DNA from: an uncultured Bilophila sp.
Lineage (GTDB): Bacteria; Desulfobacterota; Desulfovibrionia; Desulfovibrionales; Desulfovibrionaceae
Reading direction: 5' to 3'
NCBI GenBank assembly: GCA_959604115.1
Contig: CAUHBW010000105.1
Location: forward strand, 1 to 10,395
Length of the DNA stretch: 10,395 bases
Shown: positions 1 to 6,442 of the stretch, piece by piece
Position numbering within the stretch: the stretch's first letter is position 1
Layout of the letters: every line of letters starts with the position of its first letter
Program-made: the position numbers and the translations under genes
The notes under the pieces: model-generated
The model's database searches: none
What the model was told of the DNA's origin: nothing
The model's input: only the letters and a program-made list of their open reading frames with translations

Positions 1-7
1 ATTTGTC

Positions 8-36
8 TTGCTGTCACTGTTCTCTTCTACCTTAAT
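8..36 (+). promoter_or_regulatory. Weak candidate sigma-70 promoter for the Lar-like gene
   Basis: A TTGCTG hexamer at 8-13 is separated by 17 bases from CTTAAT at 31-36. The match is only 3/6 and 4/6 to the consensus. The stretch from 1 to about 90 is clearly more AT-rich than the rest of the window, as expected for a promoter region. No gene is visible in 1-147. Confidence 0.2.
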
Positions 37-96
37 TAACGAGTCCTGACCCTAGACACGCCTTCCTTTCATGGATATTTTGGGAAGTTCGCGATG

Positions 97-119
97 CCCG
101 CCCGTTCACGAGGGGCGGG
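97..119 (+). other. Leader hairpin upstream of the Lar-like gene
   Basis: CCCGCCC at 97-103 can pair perfectly with GGGCGGG at 113-119 around a 9-base loop. It ends about 14 bases before the ribosome binding site at 133-138 and is not followed by a T run, so it is not a terminator. It could be a 5' mRNA structure, or chance pairing in GC-rich DNA. Confidence 0.35.
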
Positions 120-147
120 GAGAAACGTCAGTCGAGGAGTCCTTTGT

Positions 148-357
148 ATGGTCGAACAAGACGAATTGTTGGAAATGCTCCCCTGTTCCCATTGCAAGAA
201 CGAGAAACCCCACCTCGTTTCGTGCAGGCCCGAGGGCCGGCTCATCGATCTCTGGCGCGTGGAATGCCCCTGTGAAAAGGCTCCGGCGCAGTGGTCCGTA
301 TCTCAGATTTCGGCCGTCCGGCTGTGGAACCGGTACATGACCAACCTGAAGGAATAG
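148..357 (+). CDS. Lar-like small zinc-ribbon protein (restriction alleviation family resemblance)
   Basis: This encodes a 69-aa protein. The ATG at 148 is chosen because GAGGAG lies 9 bases upstream; an earlier in-frame ATG at 94 lacks a comparable site and would add an Arg/Gly-rich tail. Seen in the sequence: Cys13-x-x-Cys16 near the start, Cys40-Pro-Cys42 mid-protein, and a C-terminal A-V-R-L-W-N-R stretch at about 56-62. This layout matches the Lar/DUF restriction-alleviation family, which has a CxxC knuckle, a second Cys pair and a terminal A-x-x-x-W-N-R. Family members are found on phages and in many chromosomes; E. coli Rac Lar modulates type I restriction-modification. The second Cys pair is CxC here instead of the usual CxxC, so metal binding is uncertain. 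No restriction gene is adjacent, so the role is inferred by resemblance only. Confidence 0.6.
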   Translation: MVEQDELLEMLPCSHCKNEKPHLVSCRPEGRLIDLWRVECPCEKAPAQWSVSQISAVRLWNRYMTNLKE

Positions 358-402
358 TTTTACGAAAGCTTTTTTCCGAGCCGGACAGGTTCCGGCAACG
401 TC

Positions 403-423
403 TTTTGCCCCATGCGGGCAAAA
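403..423. other. Stem-loop adjoining the convergent terminator
   Basis: TTTTGCCC at 403-410 pairs perfectly with GGGCAAAA at 416-423 around a 5-base loop. It shares its last two bases with the terminator stem at 420-456. Read on the minus strand it lies just downstream of the cstA terminator and could act as a back-up structure. Confidence 0.4.
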
Positions 424-456
424 AAGTCCCCTCGGCGGCAGGCCGGGGGGACTTTT
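420..456. terminator. Bidirectional Rho-independent terminator between convergent genes
   Basis: AAAAGTCCCC at 422-431 pairs with GGGGACTTTT at 447-456. The stem extends inward by one T-G pair and four further pairs (433-436 with 442-445), leaving a 5-base loop: about 15 bp in total. Six A residues at 420-425 give a six-T tail when read on the minus strand (end of cstA). On the plus strand the T run is four bases and lies within the stem (end of the Lar-like gene). It sits about 65 bases after the Lar-like stop and about 100 bases after the cstA stop. Confidence 0.85.
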
Positions 457-489
457 GCGTTGCCGGCTTGTGCCGGGCGGGCCAGTCGG

Positions 490-523
490 TCCGGGAACGC
501 CGCAGGGGATCGGCGTTCCCGGA
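490..523 (-). other. 13-bp perfect stem-loop in the cstA 3' untranslated region
   Basis: Bases 490-502 (TCCGGGAACGCCG) pair perfectly with 511-523 around an 8-base loop. It begins about 36 bases beyond the cstA stop codon and has no T tail on either strand. It may block 3' exonucleases and stabilise the cstA mRNA. A smaller stem, CCGGC/GCCGG at 463-476, lies between it and the terminator. Confidence 0.6.
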
Positions 524-558
524 GCGCTCGCGGGATCGGAGGAGAGGCGTTTTCGCGT

Positions 559-2370
559 TTATTCCTGCACGACTTCCTTCACTTCGTCGCCGTAGGCGTC
601 GCGGACGATCTTGGTTTCCTTGAGCAGGACGGCCCAGCGGCGCAGGGTGCCGATGATGACGAAGCCCATCATGACCATGACCAGTGCGCTCAGGGAGGCG
701 AGCAGGTACTTTTCGGTCGGCAGGTACTGGTAGGCGATCAGCCAGATGCCCGCCCAGAAGGTGATGACGGTCATGAAGATGCCGGGAGCGGCGGTGATCC
801 ACGCGTACTTCGTCTTGTTCATGCGGAGCAGCATGGTCGTGCCGATGAGCAGCGTCACCGAGGCGAGGAGCTGGTTGCTGATGCCGAACAGGGGCCAGAT
901 GCTGGAGATGTCCCCGGTATAGACGAGATAGCCCCACGCGCCCGTGAACAGGAAGCTGGTCACGACGATGCCGGGCCACCAGTTCTTGTCGCCGAACTTG
1001 GGGATGACCTTGCCGATCATTTCCTGAAGAAAGAAGCGGCCCACGCGGGTGCCCGCGTCCACGGCGGTCAGGATGAACACCGCTTCGAACATGATGGCGA
1101 AGTGGTACCAGTAGCTCATGAGGTGCGACATCCACGGGATCTGGCCGAAGATGTGCGCCATGCCCACGGCGAGGGAGACGGAGCCGCCGGGGCGGTGCAT
1201 CAGGTTTTCCGCCACTTCCTTTTCGAGGGTGGGCAGGTCGACCACGGTCATGCCGAGGGCGGCGAACTTGTCGGCCGGGGCGTTGATGGCGAAGTAGTCG
1301 GCGGGCACGAGCACGCAGGCGGCGATCAGAGCCATGATGGCGACGAAGCCTTCAACGAGCATTGCGCCGTAGCCGACGAACAGGACGTCTCGCTCCTTGC
1401 CGATCATCTTGGGCGTAGTGCCCGTGCCGATGGTGGCGTGGAAGCCGGAAAGCGCGCCGCAGGCGATGGTGATGAAGATGAACGGAATCACCGGGCCGCC
1501 CACGATGGGGCCGCCGCCCTTGGTGAATTCGGTGAACGCGGGCATGTTGAAATCGGGCATGACGAACACGATGCCGAGGGCCAGCGCGCCGATGGTGCCG
1601 ATCTTGAGGAAGGTGGACAGGTAGTCGCGGGGCAGAAGCAGCAGCCACACCGGCAGGACCGAGGCGACGAAGCCGTACGCCGGGATCAGGATGGACATGG
1701 GCTTCTTGTCGATGTCCAGCCAGCCGAACATTTCGGGATGCGCCGCCACGTAGGGGCCGGTCAGGATGCACAGGCCGAGCAGCGCCACGCCGATGATCGA
1801 CGCGCCGAGCACGTCGCCCTTGCGCCATATCTGCATGTACAGGCCCATGATCACGGCGATCGGGATGGTCGCCGCCACGGTGTAGGTGGACCACAGGCTG
1901 TTGTGCATGGCGTTGACCACCGCGATGGACAGGCCCGCCAGCGTCAGCAGCAGGATGGCGAGCACGGCCCACGCCGCCACGCCGCCGGTCGTCTTGCCGA
2001 TTTCCTGCGAGGCGATGTAGGCGAGGCTCTGCCCCCGGTGGCGCACCGAGGCGAACAGCACGACCATATCGTGCACGCCGCCCGCGAGCACGCAGCCGAT
2101 GAGAATCCACAAGAGGCCGGGCATGTAGCCGAACTGGGCCGCCAGCACGGGGCCGAGCAGGGGGCCCGCCGCGGCGATGGCGGCGAAGTGGTGGCCGAAC
2201 AGGACGTACTTGTTGGTGTTCACGTAGTCGTGGCCGTCGGCGTACTTGACGGCGGGCGTTTCCCGCGCGTCGTTCAGGTTCAGAACCTTGTTGGCGATGA
2301 ACAGGCCGTAAAAGCGATAGCCGATGGCGAAAATACATAACGATGCGAAAACCACCGTAAGCGCATTCAT
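559..2370 (-). CDS. cstA: CstA-family carbon-starvation / pyruvate-peptide transporter
   Basis: This encodes a 603-aa, very hydrophobic polytopic membrane protein, with about 16-18 predicted inner-membrane helices by eye. The ATG at 2370 is chosen because GAGG lies about 7 bases upstream and the protein then starts directly with the first helix, as in the family. Seen in the sequence: the family-typical N-terminal block with F-G-H-H-F-A-A-I and the G-P-L-L-G-P segment (residues 58-74), followed by G-G-V-H-D (about 97-101); a mid-protein H-A-T-I-G-T-G-T-T segment; and a late G-I-S-N-Q-L-L-A segment. These correspond to the CstA and C-terminal CstA domains. Known family members CstA and BtsT (YjiY) of E. 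coli are about 700 aa and take up pyruvate, with CstA also linked to peptide use; this shorter form is common outside enterics. Substrate (pyruvate, peptide or both) is inferred. The gene is monocistronic: it has a long leader upstream and a terminator downstream. Confidence 0.93.
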   Translation of the reverse strand: MNALTVVFASLCIFAIGYRFYGLFIANKVLNLNDARETPAVKYADGHDYVNTNKYVLFGHHFAAIAAAGPLLGPVLAAQFGYMPGLLWILIGCVLAGGVHDMVVLFASVRHRGQSLAYIASQEIGKTTGGVAAWAVLAILLLTLAGLSIAVVNAMHNSLWSTYTVAATIPIAVIMGLYMQIWRKGDVLGASIIGVALLGLCILTGPYVAAHPEMFGWLDIDKKPMSILIPAYGFVASVLPVWLLLLPRDYLSTFLKIGTIGALALGIVFVMPDFNMPAFTEFTKGGGPIVGGPVIPFIFITIACGALSGFHATIGTGTTPKMIGKERDVLFVGYGAMLVEGFVAIMALIAACVLVPADYFAINAPADKFAALGMTVVDLPTLEKEVAENLMHRPGGSVSLAVGMAHIFGQIPWMSHLMSYWYHFAIMFEAVFILTAVDAGTRVGRFFLQEMIGKVIPKFGDKNWWPGIVVTSFLFTGAWGYLVYTGDISSIWPLFGISNQLLASVTLLIGTTMLLRMNKTKYAWITAAPGIFMTVITFWAGIWLIAYQYLPTEKYLLASLSALVMVMMGFVIIGTLRRWAVLLKETKIVRDAYGDEVKEVVQE

Positions 2371-2684
2371 GGTAAACCTCGGATGCTGAATGTGGCACAT
2401 GCTGCGATCGGGCTCCGCCGCGATCGCGCTCCTCTCGCTTCCCCCGCATACGGCGAGAAACGTTCCGTCCGGGTGAAGTTCGCGCCGGATCGGCCTTTTC
2501 CGCAGCGGAGGAAACGTCACGTTGCGCGCCTTGGCACCGTGCGCGGAAGGGAACTCCCGGGCCTGCCGACGACACGTAGGGCTTTTCCGTATACGGACGG
2601 AAAGCGTCTCCGTCTGGGAAACGGAGAGACGGCGTTCCCGCCGCGCCCGCACCGGAAGACTGCCCGCGCGAAATGGCGCGCCGC
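2371..2684 (-). promoter_or_regulatory. Long structured leader of cstA with repeated hairpins
   Basis: I see no credible gene in this stretch of over 300 bases. It holds three potential stem-loops: CTTTTCCG (2495-2502) with CGGAGGAAACG (2506-2516); GCTTTTCCGT (2581-2590) with ACGG-ACGG-AAAGC (about 2593-2605); and GTCTCCGT (2606-2613) with ACGGAGAGAC (2621-2630, two-base bulge). The first two share the CTTTTCCG core, so they look like copies of one element. None is followed by a T run on the minus strand, so classical attenuation is not supported. I could not match it to a known riboswitch. Confidence 0.35.
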
Positions 2685-2711
2685 ATAACATAGTTATTGA
2701 GTATGAATAAT
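2685..2711 (-). promoter_or_regulatory. AT-rich candidate promoter/operator of cstA
   Basis: This is a sharp AT-rich island in GC-rich surroundings. It contains a 13-bp inverted repeat, ATAAC-ATA-GTTAT, at 2685-2697. On the minus strand TATGTT within it resembles a -10 box (4/6), but no matching -35 box lies at the right distance. An activator-dependent promoter, or a repressor site over the -10 region, would fit. The binding protein is unknown. Confidence 0.35.
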
Positions 2712-2856
2712 GGAGCCCTTCGACGAACCGCCGTGATCGTTGCGGAACCCGGCGGGACGCGACGTCGCGGCGCGCGGACGCGAGACGACGGTGGAGACAT
2801 CCGTTGCGGCGGATGAAGGCCGCAGCGGAACCCGTGGACTCGATTCGGGCGTCGCG

Positions 2857-3291
2857 TCAGCTCGAAAGGGGAGGGGGAAGGGCGAACGAAACCGGCCCGT
2901 CCCAGCCCGAGGGGGGCAGGAAGGGCTTTTCGTGGAGGGGGAGAGGACGCTCGCGGCGTACGCATTCGGGCCTGTCGATCGTGCGGGCGGAAAGCAGGAC
3001 GCCGCGTTCGGGCATCCGCTTTTCGGGGTGCTTCAGGCGGGAAACCGCCTTGACGTCCCGGAGATCCTCGTGCCGGAACACGATGCTGTGCGACGCCTCG
3101 CCGAACGTGTCCCACGGCAGGAACGCCGTGGGCCTCAGCAAGCCTTCATTGGGAAGGCCGTCCATCGCGAGGACGTCGTTCTGACGCTCGCCGCTGGTGA
3201 TGAGGCCGCCGAAGAACAGAACAAGACTCATCAGGCCCATGAGCAGCACGTGCCATGTGAGTGAGAGGCTGTTTCGCTGGATGGCGTTCAT
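2857..3291 (-). CDS. Hypothetical protein with one N-terminal membrane segment
   Basis: This encodes 144 aa that I do not recognise. Two adjacent ATGs are possible (3294 and 3291). The second is preferred because AGGA at 3299-3302 then lies 7 bases away instead of 4. Seen in the sequence: a short polar head, one hydrophobic helix at about residues 11-31 ending in FFGGLI, then a polar, Arg- and Pro-rich tail of about 110 residues with a single Cys (110) and a Pro-rich C-terminus. The N-terminus could be an uncleaved signal anchor, placing the tail in the periplasm; there is no clear AxA cleavage site. It lies 486 bases upstream of cstA on the same strand and is divergent from the ABC operon. 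The good ribosome site and membrane segment argue for a real gene. The unusually Pro/Arg-rich tail leaves some doubt that the whole length is coding or intact. Confidence 0.5.
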   Translation of the reverse strand: MNAIQRNSLSLTWHVLLMGLMSLVLFFGGLITSGERQNDVLAMDGLPNEGLLRPTAFLPWDTFGEASHSIVFRHEDLRDVKAVSRLKHPEKRMPERGVLLSARTIDRPECVRRERPLPLHEKPFLPPSGWDGPVSFALPPPLSS

Positions 3292-3319
3292 CATCCGGTC
3301 CTGTGGTTATGCGTTGACT

Positions 3320-3337
3320 TTGTCCTGTTTGGAACAA
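3320..3337. promoter_or_regulatory. Imperfect inverted repeat upstream of the divergent gene
   Basis: TTGTCC at 3320-3325 faces GGAACAA at 3331-3337 across TGTTT, an imperfect dyad with one unpaired base. It lies about 30-45 bases upstream of the 144-aa gene start, where a regulator could act. There is no family match. Confidence 0.25.
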
Positions 3338-3356
3338 TCGCTACTGCGGGCGGGCC

Positions 3357-3393
3357 GAACTGTCAATGATATCGTGATCGGAACTCTCAGTGA
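3357..3393. promoter_or_regulatory. 24-bp-spaced direct repeat in the divergent control region
   Basis: GAACTGTCAATGA at 3357-3369 recurs as GAACTCTCAGTGA at 3381-3393, with 11 of 13 bases identical and a start-to-start distance of 24 bp. On the minus strand a perfect TTGACA hexamer (complement of 3361-3366) overlaps the first copy. The -10 box 17 bases on (TAGCGA) is poor. This looks like a tandem regulator site overlapping a minus-strand promoter for the 144-aa gene. The rest of 3394-3702 contains no supported gene. Confidence 0.35.
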
Positions 3394-3522
3394 CAAGCGG
3401 GCGTTTCTCACGAATGCGGGGAAATTGGAGGCGTTGAACGGCGGACTCTCAAGAAATATGCCGAAAAATCAAACGAAAGCGTCACGCGAACAGCCTTGGG
3501 GGGAGTGCGTCCCAAACGGATG

Positions 3523-3550
3523 CGGAACGGCGGCGGTTCCGTGGCGGAAC
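3523..3550 (+). other. Overlapping alternative hairpins in the ABC operon leader
   Basis: Arm CGGAAC (3523-3528) can pair with GTTCCG (3536-3541). That same middle arm can instead pair with a second CGGAAC (3545-3550). The two pairings exclude each other. They lie about 150 bases before the binding-protein start and would matter only if transcription starts upstream of them. Confidence 0.25.
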
Positions 3551-3702
3551 GCTTCGGGGAGCGCGCCTGCGTGTCCGTTGCGTTACGGCGGAAGGCGTTG
3601 TCCCGATGTCACACAGTCGTTGCCTTGCGGACATGGAAGCGTGACGCGGCCCGCCTACAACCCTGCCTGCGCATCGAGATTTTCATCATCAGGAGTAAAA
3701 CC

Positions 3703-4767
3703 ATGCGAAACGTATCTCTCTGGGCGGCCGTCGCGGCGCTCGCCGCTCCCCTGTTCCTTTCCGGTCCGGCCTTCGCCGCCGACCAGATTCCCGCCGACGT
3801 GCTCAAGGCCGCGCAGGCCGAGGGCCGCGTGGACAGCGTGGGCATGCCCGACACGTGGGCCAACTGGGTGGGCACATGGAGCGACCTCAAGACGAAATTC
3901 GGCATTGAGCACAGCGACACGGACATGAGTTCCGGTCAGGAAATCGCCAAGTTCGAAGCCGAAAAAAATGCCGCCACCGCCGATATCGGGGACGTGGGCG
4001 TGTCCTTCGGCCCCATCGCCAAACAGCGCGGCGTGACCCAGCCCAACAAGGGCCCCGTGTGGAACGAAATCCCGGCATGGGCCAAGGACCCCGACGGACA
4101 CTGGACCGTGGGCTACACCGGCACCATCTGCTTTCTCATCGACAAGAGCGTGGTCAAGGAACCCTATCCGACGAGCTGGGCCGATCTGCTCAAGGGCGAC
4201 TACAAGCTGACCACCGGCGACGTGAGCGTCGCGGCGCAGGCCGTTTCCGGCGTGCTCGCCTGCGCCTACGCCAACGGCGGCGACGAGAAGAACCTCAAGC
4301 CCGCCCTCGACTTCTTCGCGAAGCTCGCCAAGGCCGGCCGCCTGAACCTCAACGACCCCACCCTCGCCAACATCGAAAAGGGCGAGGTGGAAGTCGCGAT
4401 CATGTGGGACTTCAACGCGCTGAACTACCGCTCCCAGATCGATCCGAAGCGTTTCGAGGTCATCGTGCCCAAGGACGGCACCCTGATGTCCGGCTACTGC
4501 ACGATCATCAACAAGTACGCCAAGCATCCCAACGCCGCCAGGCTCGCACAGGACTACATCCTGAGCGACGAGGGCCAGATCAATCTCGCCGAGGGCTTCG
4601 CCCGCCCCATCCGCAAGGTGGCCCTCCCCGAAGAGGTGAAGGCGAAGATGCTTCCCGACGAACAGTACGCCGCCGCCCGTCCCGTGAAGGACGCCGACGC
4701 GTGGGACAAGTCCGCCAAGCGTCTGCCCCGCCAGTGGCAGGAAAACGTCATGGTTCACATGCAGTAA
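3703..4767 (+). CDS. ABC importer periplasmic solute-binding protein (family 1, COG1840-like)
   Basis: This encodes 354 aa. The ATG at 3703 follows AGGAG at 3691-3695 with 7 bases between, and it opens directly into a signal peptide: Arg2, a hydrophobic core at 6-20 and A-F-A at 23-25, with cleavage likely before Ala26. There is no lipobox Cys, so the mature protein should be free in the periplasm. Seen in the sequence: E-A-E-K around 85-88, D-V-G-V-S-F-G at about 97-103, and the G-Y-T-G-T block (137-141) followed by S-W-A-D-L-L (158-163). These are typical of family 1 extracellular solute-binding proteins of the iron/spermidine/phosphonate type. The Tyr pair typical of ferric-ion binders is not evident to me, and the operon carries a phosphohydrolase, so a phosphorus-containing organic ligand is more likely than iron. 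It is the first gene of the operon, followed by an intercistronic hairpin. Confidence 0.9.
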   Translation: MRNVSLWAAVAALAAPLFLSGPAFAADQIPADVLKAAQAEGRVDSVGMPDTWANWVGTWSDLKTKFGIEHSDTDMSSGQEIAKFEAEKNAATADIGDVGVSFGPIAKQRGVTQPNKGPVWNEIPAWAKDPDGHWTVGYTGTICFLIDKSVVKEPYPTSWADLLKGDYKLTTGDVSVAAQAVSGVLACAYANGGDEKNLKPALDFFAKLAKAGRLNLNDPTLANIEKGEVEVAIMWDFNALNYRSQIDPKRFEVIVPKDGTLMSGYCTIINKYAKHPNAARLAQDYILSDEGQINLAEGFARPIRKVALPEEVKAKMLPDEQYAAARPVKDADAWDKSAKRLPRQWQENVMVHMQ

Positions 4768-4774
4768 CCCGCAC

Positions 4775-4804
4775 CGGCATCCGGGGGCTCCCCTTCGGAT
4801 GCCG
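4775..4804 (+). other. Intercistronic stem-loop after the binding-protein gene
   Basis: CGGCATCCG at 4775-4783 pairs perfectly with CGGATGCCG at 4796-4804 around a 12-base loop. It starts 8 bases after the binding-protein stop and has no T run. Such structures after binding-protein genes commonly protect the upstream mRNA, so that the binding protein is made in excess over the membrane parts. That role is inference here. Confidence 0.65.
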
Positions 4805-4820
4805 CAACCACCACTACGCC

Positions 4821-5627
4821 ATGTCAAAAATCGTGTTTGTTCTCATCGACGGCCTTTCCCGCAGCGTCGCCCGCGACTGTATGGGCTACATGGAGGGGCT
4901 TGCCGAGGCCGGAAAGGCCGCCGCGTTCGATCTGCGCTGCGAGCTGCCCGCGCTGTCGCGTCCCCTGTACCACTGTCTGATGGCGGGCGTATCCCCCGTG
5001 GAGAGCGGCGTGGTCTGCAACGACCACAACCTCGGCCTTGCCCGCGAGCGGAGCGTCTTCGCCCTTGCCTCGGCGCAGGGGCGGATCACGGCGGCTTCGG
5101 CTTACCACTGGATGAGCGAGCTGTACAACCGGTTCCCCTACGAGCCGTTGCGCGACCGCTTTACCGACGATCCCTCCCTGCCCATCCGGCACGGCGTGTT
5201 CTACGATCTCGACGACTACCCCGACGCCGCGGTCATGGCCGACGGCGAAATCCTGCGGCGTCGCCGGAACCCGGATTTCCTGCTCATCCACACGATGGGC
5301 GTGGACGACGCCGGGCACTGCTTCGGCGGCGACGCGGCCGAATACCGCCGCGCGGCCTACGCCGTGGACCGGCTGCTGGCGCAGTACATGCCCGGCTGGC
5401 TGGCGGACGGCTGCGGCGTGCTCGTCACGAGCGACCACGGCATGAATCCGCATCGGTTCCACAACGGTACGACCGACGCCGAGCGGGACGTGCGGCTGTA
5501 CGTCGCCGGTCCGGCCTTCGCCCCGCATCCCGACGCCCGTCCGAAACAGACGGAGCTGTGCGGGACCGTCTGTTCGGCGCTCGGACTTGTCCACGACAAG
5601 CCGTATTGCCGGGAGCTGCTCGCATGA
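4821..5627 (+). CDS. Alkaline-phosphatase-superfamily phosphodiesterase/phosphatase (cytosolic)
   Basis: This encodes 268 aa resembling the type I phosphodiesterase/nucleotide pyrophosphatase family (COG1524-like). A full set of candidate two-metal residues is visible: Asp10 (L-I-D-G), Ser46 as likely nucleophile (A-L-S-R-P), Asp162 and His166 (D-D-A-G-H), Asp205-His206 (S-D-H-G-M) and His214 (H-N-G-T). Many relatives use Thr as nucleophile. The protein is short compared with roughly 400 aa for typical family members, so the cap insertion is small. There is no signal peptide: the protein begins in the first core strand, so action in the cytosol is expected. The ATG at 4821 has no recognisable Shine-Dalgarno, but no earlier in-frame ATG, GTG or TTG fits. 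The stop overlaps the permease ATG (ATGA). Its place inside the importer operon suggests it cleaves the imported compound; candidates are a phosphodiester, phosphomonoester or phosphonate. Confidence 0.85.
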   Translation: MSKIVFVLIDGLSRSVARDCMGYMEGLAEAGKAAAFDLRCELPALSRPLYHCLMAGVSPVESGVVCNDHNLGLARERSVFALASAQGRITAASAYHWMSELYNRFPYEPLRDRFTDDPSLPIRHGVFYDLDDYPDAAVMADGEILRRRRNPDFLLIHTMGVDDAGHCFGGDAAEYRRAAYAVDRLLAQYMPGWLADGCGVLVTSDHGMNPHRFHNGTTDAERDVRLYVAGPAFAPHPDARPKQTELCGTVCSALGLVHDKPYCRELLA

Positions 5628-6442
5628 AAACGCTCCGGTATCTGATCCCCGTGCCGTTCATGGTCATGCTGCTCCTGTTCCAGATCGCCCCGGCGGGGTG
5701 GGTGGTGATGAACGGGTTCCAGTCTTCCGGCGAATGGACGCTCGACAACTTCCGCGAGATCGCCGGATCGGCCTTTTTCCTCCAGTCCTTCTGGAACAGC
5801 CTCGCGATCTCCTTCTGGAGCAGTTTTCTCGGGCTGGGCGTGGCCGTGATCGCGGCGTACAGCCTGCGCCGGGTTCCGGGCAGGCTGCAGGGCGCGGTCC
5901 TGTCCTTCTCCAACATGGTGAGCAACTTTTCCGGCGTGCCGCTGGCCTTCGCTTTCATCATCATTCTCGGCACGAACGGGTGCATCACCCTCATCCTGCG
6001 CCACATCGGCGTGGAGCTGCCGAGCCTGTATTCCCGGGGCGGGCTGATCCTGCTGTACACCTATTTCCAGATTCCGCTGGGCATCCTGCTTATCTATCCC
6101 GCCTTTGACGCCCTGAACGACGACTGGCAGGAGGCCGCCTTCATCCTCGGGGCCAGCTTCCCCACCTACGCGCGGCGGGTGGTCGGCCCGATCCTCGCCC
6201 CGGCCTGTCTCAACACCTTCATCCTGCTGTACGCCAACGCCATCGGCGCCTACGCCACGGTCTACGCGCTGACCACCGGCAACTACAACCTGCTGACCAT
6301 CCGCATCGCCTCGCTGGTGGCGGGCGACGTGTCGCTGGAGCCGGAGCTTGCGGCGGCCCTCGCCGTGTGCCTTGTGGTGATCATGGTCGCGTTCGCGCTG
6401 CTCAGTTCCCTGATTGCCCGGAGGTACGTCCATGTCCGTTAA
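5624..6442 (+). CDS. ABC importer permease 1 (binding-protein-dependent, EAA loop)
   Basis: This encodes a 272-aa inner-membrane protein with about six helices; the first is at about 7-29 and the last at about 244-264. The ATG at 5624 overlaps the stop of the hydrolase gene by four bases, which suggests translational coupling; GGGAG lies 8 bases upstream. The cytoplasmic EAA loop that docks on the ATPase is clear at about 169-192: Glu170-Ala171-Ala172, Gly176 six residues after the Glu, and Ile190 near its end. Length and layout match single-domain permeases of the polyamine/iron/phosphonate importer groups. It should form a heterodimer with the next gene product. Confidence 0.9.
   Translation: MKTLRYLIPVPFMVMLLLFQIAPAGWVVMNGFQSSGEWTLDNFREIAGSAFFLQSFWNSLAISFWSSFLGLGVAVIAAYSLRRVPGRLQGAVLSFSNMVSNFSGVPLAFAFIIILGTNGCITLILRHIGVELPSLYSRGGLILLYTYFQIPLGILLIYPAFDALNDDWQEAAFILGASFPTYARRVVGPILAPACLNTFILLYANAIGAYATVYALTTGNYNLLTIRIASLVAGDVSLEPELAAALAVCLVVIMVAFALLSSLIARRYVHVR

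Noticed and set aside
412..2340. Long plus-strand open frame opposite cstA
   Set aside because: Its product is rich in His, Asp, Gly and Ala with no domain, as expected for the antisense of a GC-rich gene. The minus strand encodes an unmistakable CstA protein.
2606..2630. Transcription attenuator in the cstA leader
   Set aside because: The stem is plausible, but no T run follows on the minus strand and no short leader peptide with a ribosome site is evident.
1352..3115. Long minus-strand open frame spanning the cstA leader and part of cstA
   Set aside because: Its product is Arg/Pro/His-rich and runs in another frame of cstA. It has no recognisable domain.
3496..3702. N-terminal extension of the binding protein to position 3496
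   Set aside because: The internal ATG at 3703 has a strong ribosome site and is followed by a proper signal peptide, which an extension would bury.
3655..4827. Minus-strand open frame opposite the binding-protein gene
   Set aside because: It is Gly/Val/His-rich low-information sequence with no ribosome site. The plus strand carries a convincing gene.
4799..5623. Permease 1 extended upstream through the hydrolase gene
   Set aside because: The extension is an Arg-rich out-of-frame reading of the hydrolase. The overlapping ATGA start at 5624 begins with the first membrane helix.
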